Position numbers and translations under genes: made by a program. A model generated the notes under the pieces. It saw only the letters and a program-made list of their open reading frames with translations, was not told the origin of the DNA and made no database searches. From assembly GCA_024811115.1 (NCBI GenBank), contig JAKOGH010000639.1, forward strand, positions 62,001 to 126,000: a DNA stretch of 64,000 nt, in the 5' to 3' direction. This document shows, in pieces, positions 34,515-46,165 of this stretch (the stretch's first letter is position 1; every line of letters starts with the position of its first letter). The DNA is from Terana coerulea. Taxonomy: Eukaryota; Basidiomycota; Agaricomycetes; Polyporales; Phanerochaetaceae.

Positions 34515-36493
34515 ATGCATTCGACACATCTGGGCTCCCTCATTCGCTGTATCGGAAGCCAGGCAATTCGCGGGCCGCCCAGTTTACTCTTCTGTCATGG
34601 GTATGCCACTTCCGCCGCCGCTCAGACGTCGCCGTCCCCACCGAAGTCTCTCTACCAAAAGGACTCGGAGTCTATAGAGCAGATATACGAGGTATACGGC
34701 GACGAGCCCCCGTTTGAGCCTCGTTTCGCCGATTTGAAGAAGGAGATTTGGAAGGAGGAGCTCGTCGAGAGCTGGCGGGACGTCCTTGCCGCACTCGAGG
34801 AGGTGACAGCCAGGGTGATCGAGCAAGGAAGTGAGGTATGGGCTTACCGCATTTCATTATATGCGCATATAATAAATGCGGAGCTGGATGTCGATATCTT
34901 GGATCACAGAGCATCCCCCAGGTGCCCTACGCCTCCTTCGTGCAGGGCCTGTCGCCATCCAAAGTTGCGACAATCAAGGCTGCGGGGTGCATGGTGGTCA
35001 GAGGCGGCGTGCCCCAGGATGAAGCCATTGCGTGGCGGCGTGCAATCTATGACTACCATGCAGCGAACAAAGACAAGGTTCATGGTGGGTCACAGAGACG
35101 TTTAACCTCTCTGGAACGCATATGTTCACCTCATTACCTCCTGCGGCAGGCCTCCCACCTCCGCCGCACCAGCCCATCTTCTACGAGACGTACAACTCCG
35201 TGCCGCAGACACTTGCACGGACACACCCCGCCGTCGCGCGCACGCACACCGCGCTGCTGACCGCCCTGTTCCACTGCGCCCCGGCCACGCCGCTCTCGCT
35301 CGCGACGCCGATAGCCTACTTCGACCGGCTGCGCATCAAGCCGCCCGGGCGCGCGCCGTTCACGCTCGGCCCGCACGTCGACGGCGGGAGCATCGAGCGC
35401 TGGGAGGACGCCGCGTACCGCGCCGTGTACGCTGCGATCCTCCGTGGCGGGCGAGGATGGCAGAAGTACGACGCGTGGGACCTGACGCGCCGCGTGGACG
35501 CGAACCAGGACTTGTACAACGCGCCGTCAGTGTCGCGTGTTATTTTTGTAGAGGTTAAACTGATATGTGCAACTGTGCAGGAACCAGTGCACGATCCTTC
35601 GCCCCGTCCAGGGCTGGCTCTCGCTCTCGTCTACCGGCCCCGGCGAGGGCACGCTCCGGCTGCTGCCCTTCCTCAAGGAGGCGACCGCGTACATGCTACT
35701 CCGCCCGTTCTTCCGCCCCACCGCGCGGGCGGCGCGCATCGCGGCGGCAAGTGGTCAGTCTGAGTGCCTCCCTTGTACGTTCCTGACAAGGTGCTGACTC
35801 CGAGCTCATGCTTCTCGCGCACGCCACGGTTGCCTCGACCGGGTGCACCAGGCAGCATACCGCTGAATTTCGCGAGCTGGGAGCCTGCGCTCGACAGCCC
35901 GCGCTTCCCGGGCAGCGTCCCGCGCAAGCAGCAGCTGTTCTCGCCGGCGACGCACCCGCACCTCCGCCTCGCAGAGGGCGCGCTCGTCGCGGCCCCGCGC
36001 GTCGAGCCCGGCGACCAGGTGTACTGTGCGTCCTTCTTTCTGGGGTGCCGCCTCTGCCGTCCGCTATGAGGAGGATGCTGGCTGACGCTGGGTTAGGGCA
36101 CACCGACCTCGTGCACGCGGTCGAGGCGGAGCACGGCGGCGCGGAGGACGCCGTGGTGCTCTACATCCCCGCGGTACCCTTCAACGCCCGCAAGTGCGTC
36201 TAGGCTTTCTGCCGCTCGACTTGTGTCTGAGCCTCTGGTACCACACAGTGCAGGGCTATCTGCGTGCCCAGCGCCAGAACTTCATACAGGGCCTGCCCGC
36301 GCCCGACTTTCCCGTCGGGCCGGGCGAGTCCGAGTTCGTCGGCAGGGGCACGGTGCAGGACCTCGCGACCGCGCAGGCGAGGAAGATGTTTGGGATGGAG
36401 GAGTACACCGTTGAGGATATCGTGCGGGTGAAAGGGGAAGTGAGCGAGGGTGAGAAGGAGGCTTTGGCGCAGGGCAACGAGATGCTGTTCTGA
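34515..36493 (+). CDS. DUF1479-family (YbiU-like) protein
   Basis: The start at 34515 gives MHSTHLGSLIRCIGSQAIRG, an Arg/Ser-containing N-terminus that could be a mitochondrial presequence. The body has the DUF1479 order: SIPQVPYASFVQGLSPSKVA, then KAAGCMVVRGGVPQDEA, PIFYETYNSVPQTLARTHP, LGPHVDGGSIERWEDAAYR, VQGWLSLSSTGPGEGTLRLL and, after a spliced tryptophan, HTDLVHAVEAEHGG. His and Asp residues in the PHVDGGS and HTDLVH segments are those expected of the double-stranded beta-helix related to 2-oxoglutarate/Fe(II) dioxygenases. The substrate is unknown. Six or seven exons of ordinary size cover the gene, and the stop is at 36491-36493. It is convergent with MFS copy 1. Confidence 0.88.
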
Positions 36494-36844
36494 CGGGATG
36501 AATCGATGTGCTGGATGTGTAACTCCTCTGGTAAATTGTATAATTTGTACTGTTTGAATGTACTAACCTGCGCCAGCTTTTCCGCTTCCATAAATGCGAC
36601 CTTGGCTGGTACGACAGGTCCAGTACCTCGCGCTCATGTTCAGTGGCAGGCTTGAAATAAGTGATATACAATTGTGATACGGTGATTCGCATACATGCTA
36701 CAACACGAAGCCTAAGATCTAATTAGGGTAACGATACAAGTAAGCAGTGCCAACGAGAAAGCAGATGTAGAGATGGGCGGGCTGTAAGCAAGACGGAGAG
36801 AGAGTGAGAGAATAAAATATGACAGAGGAAAGTCCAAAGGCAAT

Positions 36845-38781
36845 CTACGCCTTGTTTGTAGTCGGCAGCGCCACGTCGTCGCCCGAGTACGCGTACTTGG
36901 AGTGCTTGCGGATGGCCGCGCCCTTGAAGTAGAACAGGTACGGGATCGCGCAGCACGCGAGCGAGATGAACGCCAGGAGCGTGCTCGCCCACTCCAGCCC
37001 GAGGCGGTCGTACATCTGCGTCGTGAACAGCACCACGGCCGCGCCCCAGAAGCTCCGCAGGCACGTCTTCGCCGCCAGCGCGCTCGCCGCGCTGTGCTGG
37101 TACGAGTCCACCAGGTAGTTGTTCGCGCTGTTGTACAGGAAGATGAAGCCGAAGCCGACCGGGAACCCGCCCAGGCACGGCCCGACCCAGTGCACGTGCG
37201 GGTACGACGTCCACGCGAAGATGAACAGCCCGACCGGGATGAACCAGCACGACACCATCATCGGGATCAGCCGCGCTTCGGCGGGCGGGATCCCGCCGTG
37301 CTTGCGGCAGAGCGAGTTGTAGTGCTTGTTCACCATCGGCGCGAGCGCCGCGCTCAGCAGCACGCCGACGGCGATCGGGATGAACATCAGGCCCGTGTCG
37401 CTCGCCGACCAGCCCTTTCCGCCTTGGTACACGATAGGGTAGCTGTCGCGTCGTCATTAGCAAGGAGTGCATGCAGCAGGGCAAACGGGAGACGCACGCA
37501 ATGAAGAACATGTACAGCAGGCCGTAGAGCACGGACATGTAGAGCGTGACGAGCAGCACGATGATCTCCGTGAACAGCAGCTGGAACGGCCGGAAGATGT
37601 ACACCCGCAGCCGGTCGCCGAGCGGCCGCGTGTCCAGCTCCTGCTCCGTCACGTACGTCGCGTCGCCCGTCTCCTTGCGCAGCCGCCGCGCGCTTCAGCA
37701 GGATCGTCGGCGCGTACGTCTCCGGCACGGTCAGCAGCATGAGCACGTAGATCGCGCCGGCGATGATGAGCTGGATCCAGTACAGCCAGCGCCAGCCGAG
37801 GTTGTCCGCGATGAACCCGCCGACGAGCGGGCCTGGAGACGGCGGTGTGTGAGTGAAAGAATAGGTGCGGGTGGTGGTGGGTACGTACCGACGGCGGGTC
37901 CGAGGAAGGGAGCGGCGCTGAAGGCCGCCATGGGCACACCGCGCTCCTCGTTGCGCCACATGTCCGCGAGGGTGCCACCAACGATGGTCAACGGCGCACT
38001 ACACAAGCTGTCAGAGACATGGCGCACGTCTGACAACAGCTTAGCTCACCTGAAGCCGATGCCGTCAATGGCACGAGTCACCAGGAGGGTGGCGATATTC
38101 TTCGAGACGGCGCCGGGGATGATAAAGATGATGCCGACAAGCAGCGTCGTGACGTACATCACCCTGCGGCCGTACATCTCGCTGAGGGGAGCAAAGAACA
38201 TGGGCCCTGCGCAGTGATCAGCGCCGCCGCAGATGGTAGTAAAAGCAGACAGACATACCGATGCCGAAGCCGACGACGAAGAGCGACACACTCAGCAACG
38301 CGACCTCCTCGCTCACCCCAAACTCCTCCGCGACGCCGCCGATGTCGGCCGTGATGACGGCCGAGTTGAACGCGACGGTGAAGCACACCATCGCGATCAT
38401 CAGCGTGCACCACCACTTCTTCGCCTTTGTCCAGTTCTTCGGGTTCTCGGGGTCGTCGACGGTGAACGTCACGAGCTGGTACTTCTCGACGCTGCCGTCC
38501 GGGGTGGTGTGCGGCTGGACGATGGTGCCCGTCGCGGTCTCGCGGCGGTACTCGTCCAGGTTCGCATCGTGCGTGAGCTGGCGGGTCGGGAGCGTGAGGT
38601 CCTCCTGCGCCGGGTCCGCGAAGCTCGCGAAACTCTTGCTCTTATTACTGCACAAGATCCGAGCAAGATCAGCTCTATGAATGCACGAAGCGAGGGAGAA
38701 GACGACGCACGGGTGCTTCGCCGGGTGATTGCCCAGCGTACTCTCCGAAGCAAAGTGGTTTAGGGTAGCGTTGGATTCCAT
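36845..38781 (-). CDS. MFS drug:H+ antiporter, copy 1, with a 2-bp frame break
   Basis: This is a DHA1-type major facilitator with twelve predicted helices, starting [20 protein letters not shown] at 38781. Typical pieces are [20 protein letters not shown] (the NPxNW entry motif), [20 protein letters not shown] (motif A region), [20 protein letters not shown], and a central loop [13 protein letters not shown]. The C-terminus ends ALPTTNKA at 36845. Relatives export polyamines, drugs or toxins across the plasma membrane (Flu1/Tpo type). A CG dinucleotide present in copy 2 (near 51167) is missing near 37688, shifting the frame in the central cytoplasmic loop. Unless that is a consensus error, the second half would be lost. 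It lies 352 nt from the convergent DUF1479 gene. Confidence 0.88.
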
Positions 38782-39330
38782 TGCGAAGCGCGAAAGGAAG
38801 GAAGGGAAGCCGGGCGGGGCTTTGGGGTAGGAGGGGGCAGAACGACCTCGGATGGGGCTGGGTTCTCCGAGACCCCGCACATCTTATATGTCGAGCTTAC
38901 TGGTCGCGTCTCAGTAAGAGAGCAGGATTGCCCGCTGCCAAGCTCGCAGGGGCGGCCCACCGACAGCTGCTTCGCTGGTGCGCTCCCTATGGGTTCGTAA
39001 ATTTAGCTGATGGCTATCACAGGACTCGCGCGTCGGACCAAGCACTTGCCATAACCAGCCACGTCATCGTCCCCGGAGAGAGATAGCGCGTTGGAGGTGC
39101 TGTGCCTGTCGAGCGAGAGACCGACGCGAGGTTCCGGCTGAGGGGGCAGCAGTGAAAGAAGCACCGTCGGCCGTGGCGTTGGGTCCGTGGGACGGTGCGT
39201 GCTTCTATTGATGCTTATGTCAGCGGCCGCAACAGGCAACTGTCCGAGCTGACCTTGCGCGCACGTCCCCTGTGTTTTCGACAGCAGGCGCACCCCTCTT
39301 GCTGCATTCCCCGCGAAATGCAGGCCGGCT
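36864..39330. repeat. Segmental duplication, left copy
   Basis: Directly repeated at 50342-52850, with an offset of 13478-13481 bp. The gene body, including introns, differs at only a few positions. Identity falls upstream of about 39120 and fades by about 39330. Confidence 0.9.
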
Positions 39331-39799
39331 TGTGCACCCTCGCACACGCCACACCGCGTCCCGTCCGCTCTGACACCTCCACTCGCCTCGTGCATCGCCT
39401 GCGACAGCGAATTCCGAGTTTGGCGTGCGCACGTCATGCCCCGCGCTCGCTGTGACGACCTCGAGTACCGCCCGCGTGCGAGGGCCGCTTTCAGAGCCTT
39501 TTGGCACCTACGGCCACTAGGACACCGTCAAATGCCATGAGACGACGCATCCACCAAGGCAACACCCCGCGCCTGCCGCAAGACGCGTTGGCAGGCCGTA
39601 CGCGCGTTCGGTGCGGCACGGCGACCTCGCTGCGCTCGACGACGTCTGCCTCCTTTCTACGCGGAGGAACACAACCGGGGTGGATACACGACCGGATAAG
39701 AGGTAGACCAGGTGAGTACGGCCTTGCCTGAGACTCCGAATCTAGCAGCTTACGTTTAGGCAGAGCGATACTTTCCAAACTCCCGGTGCTCGAACATCC
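39331..39799. other. Intergenic, no supported gene
   Basis: Short open frames only; none is supported by domains or splicing. Confidence 0.4.
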
Positions 39800-41560
39800 T
39801 GAAGACTGCCGTGCCTTGCCGGCGCACATCGCACAGCCACCACCGCTCTCGGTCATTCACAGCGCGTGCGTGTAGCACGCAAAGTTCCATGCGGATTGGA
39901 TGTGTTTCCGCCGACTTTCGACTTCCCGCGCCCGCGGGCCTCACCTTCAACTTCTCGCGGCGGCTGCCTCTGGCCTGTAGCCAGCAAGGTACGCTCGCTA
40001 CGAGCATCTGGCATAACAACCGGCTGGGCTCACGGCTGCTGTACAGCTTGCCGGCCTCGCACAGAGCCATGCACTCGGGCCACGCCCAGGTCTCGTCGCG
40101 CCGAGCCTGCGTTTGCGACGCCCTCAAGGCCAGCCACGGACGGCTTCGCCGTCATTTCGCCCAGCCCAGCGCCCTCCAGCCGTCGAGACTCGAGAGCTCG
40201 CCCGACGCGGAATACGCCGGCACGCCGCGCCCCTGCGCCGCTGACACAGACCCGGCCACGCGGCGGCGATGTGACCGCTCGCGGGCGCCGTGCCACCTCC
40301 TCGTGCGCGACACACCACACCGTCTGTGGACGAGGCGCAGGTGCCCACGAACGGCCCGCCGCCAGACAGCCAGGACGTGCGAGCGCGACACACCAGGCCC
40401 GAACGCCGATCCACCACGGCGCTGCCGTCGCCCAGTGAACCCGAAGCGCAGTGCCTTCCGCCCCCGCGTGGCGCGCACGCTGAGGGCCCGATGCACGGCA
40501 GCCGACGTGCTGCACGCGCAGAGACACATGTCGCGCCGGGCAGCGCGCACGCCGAGAGCCCGACGCGGGGTAGTCGGTGCTCTGTGTGCTCGCAAATAGT
40601 CATAGGGACACGAAGCGCGGTGCCCCGACGGGGACGGTGCGTGTGCGCGGGCGACGGACGCGACGCGCGGCGCCCAGCACTGTGCGCGCGCGAACACAGG
40701 CAGTGTCCGCGAGGACGCCGACAGCGGCCAAACACGCGCTACGCGGCGGTGACGCAGAGTGCCCGGCGCGTCGCGCGGCCATGGATCATCAACCGCGTCC
40801 GCGACAGCGGCGGCGCTGCTTCCGGGGCGCACGACAGGCGGACGAGGCGGACGCAGACAGGGCGGCGCGTCCTACACAGTCCCGACGACTGCGCGGGAGC
40901 CACGTCGCACACGGGAGCACGCACAGAGCAGCGGCGGCGGCACGTCCGCTGCGCGCGCGAGCCTGGCTGTCCAAAAGGACCCGCCGCGTGCTGCACACGC
41001 GCACACGCGCGGCCAGGGCAGGCGCGGCGGCAGAGACCGCAAGACACGCACGAGCGCGCCGCGGGCGTAGATGGTGCCGCGCAAGACACCCGCCGCGCGT
41101 TGCACGACGGCCGCAGAGGCAGAGAGCGGGAAGAGAACGGGGACGACGCACTCAAGCGGCGCCGGCGGCGTTGTGCAGCGCCGGCGGGGTCCGAAAGACC
41201 CGCAGCGTCCTGCGTGCGCGGTGGGCACCGTGAGCAAGCACGTCGAAAGGGGAGTAGAGGACACAGGGGCATGCCCGTCGCGAGCCGCGCAGCCCAAGAC
41301 GCACGGCGCCATCCGCCGGTGGCCAAGAGCCCGCCGTACGCCGCATGAGCGGCGGACGCCGTGCGCGAAAAGCGTCGAAAGGCGACCGAGGGACATGGCG
41401 CGCCCGACGCAGTCTCGCTGGGCCGCGCCACGGACAGCGTGCGCCATGCGGACAAGGGCAGGCCGACGGTTAGGGTACACGGCATGACGCCGTCATCTTG
41501 CTTTCCTCCGCGAACCCCGAAGCTCGAGACGAAAGACACTGTCCCCCGACGGTGATCCCA
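39800..41560. repeat. GC-rich block of degenerate repeats
   Basis: By eye this is the most GC-rich part of the window, and it leaves long open frames in most of the six frames. On the minus strand a degenerate unit of about 24 residues (72 bp) is visible, for example LPRVGLSACALPG against LPCIGPSACAPRG (near 40473 and 40545). None of the frames has a domain, and all are Arg/Ala-rich, as expected from composition alone. Confidence 0.5.
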
Positions 41561-42559
41561 AGCCAGACAGGCACACCGTCAACGTGCGGTCGACACCGAA
41601 GGAGCAGGGTCGCCGCCGTGGCCCATTAGTGTAGCTGTAGTGCCTCGATAACACATGTAAATTAGAGGATTGTATGGCAATGAATAGATTTTGACTCACT
41701 GATGAACACCCACTTCAATGTGGACGTGAGGATTGAGAGGCTAAAACATGATGATCGTTATCACTGCATCGACAGAATAGACAGAATTTGAGCGACTCAC
41801 GGTGTATACACAATGCTGCCTATCGTGAGTGGACTTGGTCGTGGCAGACGACCCGGGTCATCACTCGATGCACGCTACTACACGAAGCGATCGTTCATTA
41901 ACCTCGACATCATACTCGATTACTAGAAGTAGCTCTTACCTTGTTTGTCGTGATGGTTTGTATCGCCCGCCTTGTAGTACACTTCATCATAAGCTTGATA
42001 CATTATTAGCCGTACGTTACTAGTAATACACCGAACGGGACAACGGGGTTTCTGCATGCTCCTCGACTCCGTCAAGGTGCCGTCTAGATGAGTGAGGTTA
42101 AGGTTAGCGTGAATAACATACAAGTAACTGTGCATGCTTACTTGCGACGGTGACTGCTGTTTGGAACGAGAATATTGGCAGCGTAAGGCTATTGCGACGG
42201 CGTGAGTAAATCATCAAGGCCCCGGGCGAACGGGGACTTGCCACGCTCGAACGAGACGGTGCGCTGCGTTCCGGTCGTTGTCGATGACGCCGCGGCCTGC
42301 GAGGATTAATCGCGGACGAGTAAGGTTGCTGCCGCGCCGATGTGCACGTTCACGGGCATTGTCGGTATGTCGAGCATCATGCCGGCCCCGCGGATAAGAC
42401 CACGATGACGCGGTGACTCGGTCATCTCCATCTGTACAGTATGGCATGTGTAGCTGTACAGCCGGATTTAAATTAACAGCGTGCCGTGCTGTTCACGTCG
42501 TGTTGCGGCGGCCAATACGCTGACTTCCGTGACATCTAATTGACTGAAGCCTACAGACA
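41561..42559. other. Gene-poor spacer
   Basis: No gene, repeat or RNA is supported. The composition switches abruptly from the GC-rich block to near-average. Confidence 0.4.
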
Positions 42560-44240
42560 CTCATTATCCTCCTATTACTTCGGCTCATACGAGCGATTAC
42601 TCACTTTATTATAGTCCCATTACATTTAAGTGTCTACTATAATGAGAATTCGTTAGAACAGCTATCACATTCATTTGTGTATCGAGAACGCACCGTTACA
42701 TCAAAAGCCCGTGCTGTCGCATGCGACGAGCGAGTGGGAAATGGCGCGCATATCGTGTGACTGCCGTATGACCATCACACATGAACTCCGCGTCGAGGGC
42801 TCACGGTCAATCCTGTGTCTGTAGTGTCAGCATTTGCAGCGAATCAATACGAGATATCACTGACCTGAGGGGTCGTAATGTAGCATGCTAGCTCCGCTGA
42901 GGTGAAACCTCATGATTAGTGCGACTGGCACAGGTACTAGTAGGCTCATAACATACCGTTAAATTACCGTTCGATGCCACGGCACTCGACGAGCGAGTGG
43001 GAAATGGCGTGCATAGCGTGCGAGGGTGGCATAGCCATGATACGGACCGGGCGAGAATACCGTGCATGCCGTCTGAGTCGAGCGTTCACGCTCGATCTCG
43101 ACGGAACCTCGTCTGCCTGCGTTTATAGCGTTAGCATTCATAGCGAGTGAATACGGGACCCTGCTGACCTGGACTATAAGTCCACGCAGTGGTAGTCCCG
43201 CTGGAATAAAGCCTTTATTAGTCCGATAGTACGTACACAAATAGTATGCTGACGACGTACCCGGTTGAACCAGAGCCCGATACGGCCGTACCGGACGAGC
43301 GAGTGGGAAATGGCGTGCATATCTGGCAATCGCCGTATGGGCCAATGGCGACGGCACGGATGCGGCGCGCCGCCAGGTGTGAGTCCGACTACGAATGTTC
43401 CCCCTCAAACTGGGAGGCAGTTTATTTGTCTGCGATGACACTGGTTAGCATTGATAGCAAGCAGATACAAAGGATTACTGACCTGGACCACGAGTTCGCA
43501 GCATAGCGGCCGGGCTGATATGAAACCATTGGCATCAGCCCGACCAACACAGTTGATAGTAGACCAAATACGTACCGTTGAAACAGAGTTCGATGCCGCG
43601 GCACATGGCGAGTGAGTGGGAAATGGCATGCATAGCGTGCGGGAGCAGCATTCTGAGGACGGCACAGGTGCGGCGAGAGCGCCGTGAATAACCTTGGGGT
43701 CGAGTCTTCAACTCCGAGTTCGGCGAGACCTTCAAGATCACCTGCGTTCATTGGCATTGGTGGGAAGTTAAATGATTCAATACTGACCTGGACGGTGATC
43801 TCATACTACTCGATCTGTACTGAAGTGAAGACGTGTCATTAGTTCAATAGTAGCATAATGACTACTAGTAGGGTGCCGACGTACCATTGAATGAGAGCTT
43901 AATTGCCGCACGCACGACGAGTGAGTGGGAAATGGCGTGCGCAATGTTCCGGGAGGATTTGGCGACAGTGCTGAGATGGCGTCGATACGACGTCGGCGCT
44001 GACAGCACTCCTTTGATGCGAGTAATGAGTGAGTGCGTACTAAAAGCTGACACAGACGTACCTGTACCAATACCAAGCATTCCGACTTGTGGCGCCTCGC
44101 CGACGTGAGGTCGGTACAACGGCGGCGGCAGCGCCGCGCGCTTTCGCCGGCCGGCAAGTCGAGAGCAGAACGCGGCGGTGTCAAAATCACAGACTTGGAC
44201 AGTGAGCTGACCAGCCGGACGCTAGCTTGTGAACGCGATG
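42560..44240. repeat. Degenerate satellite, at least five units of about 300 bp
   Basis: The core GAGTGGGAAATGGC (the fourth copy reads GAGTGGGAAATGGCA) occurs at 42732, 42995, 43301, 43614 and 43923, spaced 263, 306, 313 and 309 bp. Each unit also has, upstream, a segment like GTACCGTT.AA.C.GAG..CGAT.CC and, downstream, one like ATTC..ACTGACCTGGAC. Between these the sequence has drifted heavily. Minus-strand readings give recurring peptides such as ARYARHFPLAR, which follow from the repeat. Confidence 0.8.
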
Positions 44241-45649
44241 ACCAGCAATCGTCTAAATAGTTCATGGTGTTGTAAGTAGCACGGAGGAGTAAGAACGAGT
44301 AGCGGAGACTCACTAATGAGGGGTATGGGGTTGTCCCGAAGGCTTCTGTTCCGTTCGTACGACCAGGTACACAAGGTGAACAATAGCAGAAGTCACTGCG
44401 TACCTCTATAAAAGTAAAGCGTGTATAAGAACTCGCTTATCCACTTATAAGATGGAATGGGACAAGTAAGTAATAGCACTAACACCACAAACCCGCGAGA
44501 AACTCACCGGCACAAGGACAAGGACGCGAAGAGCGACGCATTCCCGACGGCAGAGGCATTGCGAGAGCGAGGACAGCACGTCGGCAATGCAAGCAGAGGG
44601 GACTTAGCGTCCCAGATGCTAGTGAGCGAGGGAGAGAGAGAAGGCAGGAGAGGAGAGAAAGGGAGAGGAGGAGTGAGGAAGAGAGGAAGCTCGAGAGCTG
44701 AGGATTTTACCCTTGCCTTCCTCGCTCTTTATACCTTGCCTGATGCTCATCCGGCGTCATGCCTCCGCACTCCGAGTCGCCCTAAGCCCTCCCGTCGTCA
44801 CGAACATCTGTCAGCCTGTCCACATCCTCGCCAGAGTGCGACGAGAACGCGAAAGGAGCCCAGCAAGCCGGGCTCGTTTCGCGATTTCGTAACACTCTAG
44901 TGCATTTGATGGGCTGATGGTTGTCCTTGATGCTCGCTTGTGAACACGGAGGCTTGGAACTCCCCTTCGGCAACCTTTCCTCGACGAGGATTGCATCCGT
45001 CAACGCGTCCAGAGGAGTCTAGAAACAAACGGTAAAAAAGTGGGGTGCGGCCTGGTGACAGAGCGTGAGATGTACCTTACACAAGCGCGTCTCCGTCTCC
45101 TGGTCTTTATTCTGATGACGCATAGGCCCTCCCTCCCCGTCCTCCCGCAGAACTGCAACTAGACACAGAAAAACACTCAGCACACATATTAATATTCCAC
45201 ATACGACGCAAAGAGTGATATCAGCAAAGTAGTGTAAAAGGTACACATACCACGTCAAGTTGGCTGAGAAGTGCCGCTGGGTGTGCATCCTTTACGACGC
45301 AGAGGGTCCGGTCAAGCTGGTTGGCGGCAAGGAGGAGCGACGCGTCGATGCACGACACCTTCCTAATTTGGCGAGGTGTCTGGCTCTGTCATTAGACGCT
45401 CGTCGTGAGTCGGCTCGTTCTCAAGCTCGACGTTTCGGATGCTCGCCACGGCTTGCCGTCTTCCTCTGCTGTTCGTGGACAGTGCTAAACGCGTGGCGTT
45501 AAAACGTCCATTTGGTGGCTTGCTGGACATGAAGCATGCTTTCTCGCCGCAGAAGACAGACTTTTTGTCGAGCGCAGGCCGACCGTCCTGCAGCCTGGCA
45601 GGCACTCTGAATCGTCGAATGCACTTGGACCGTCAGCCACGTTCATAGC
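44241..45649. other. Gene-poor spacer with purine-rich tract
   Basis: A GA-rich tract (about 44620-44700) encodes only low-complexity peptides. No gene is supported. Confidence 0.4.
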
Positions 45650-46165
45650 GCAAAACCCATTCTCTCCTGGTGCAGAACAGCACTAGGTCACTCGACAGTG
45701 CAAACATGTTGGGTTGTGCAAATGCGGATAAGCTCGCCGGCAGCTGGCGCATGGTGAGTGTGTCAGAGACCTTCTACGCATGCAAATAGCTGACGCGATT
45801 GGGTGCACAGGTCTGCTGAATCTCACGGTGCTTGCTCCGTTCCTCTGTGGGAGCATTTGGTCATGCTGGCAACAAAGCCGAACGGTCGCTTGGCGAGACC
45901 TTTGCAGGCATAATTCAAGTTCCCACCGCAAAGCCCATTCTACCTTGGTACAGAATAGCATCGGGCCGCTTGGGTTGTGCATATGTGGATGAGCTCGCCG
46001 CCACTGGGTGCCGTATGGTGAGTGTGCCAGAGACTTTCCACCCGTACGGATGGCTGACGCGATTGGACGCACAGGTCTGCCTAAATGCCACGGTGCTTGT
46101 GCCGTTCTACGGCCTGCCGTGGGAGCGAGTCCAACGGTCGCTTGGCGAAACCTTTGATAGCGTGG
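45650..46165. repeat. Two-unit tandem repeat, period about 261 bp
   Basis: The segment starting TTGGGTTGTGCA at 45709 recurs at 45970. Shared blocks include GCTGACGCGATTGG.. GCACAGGTCTGC and CCGAACGGTCGCTTGGCGA (second copy CCAACGGTCGCTTGGCGA). Divergence is roughly 15-20 percent by eye. Confidence 0.75.

Noticed and set aside
36902..37504. 200-residue plus-strand open frame, found again at 50380-50982
   Set aside because: It is antisense to the MFS gene, Arg/Glu-rich as the complement of GC-rich transporter codons, and has no domain. The duplication explains its repetition.
40124..41539. Several 200-350-residue open frames on both strands
   Set aside because: They exist because GC-rich DNA lacks stop codons. 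They overlap in most frames and have no domain, intron or start support.
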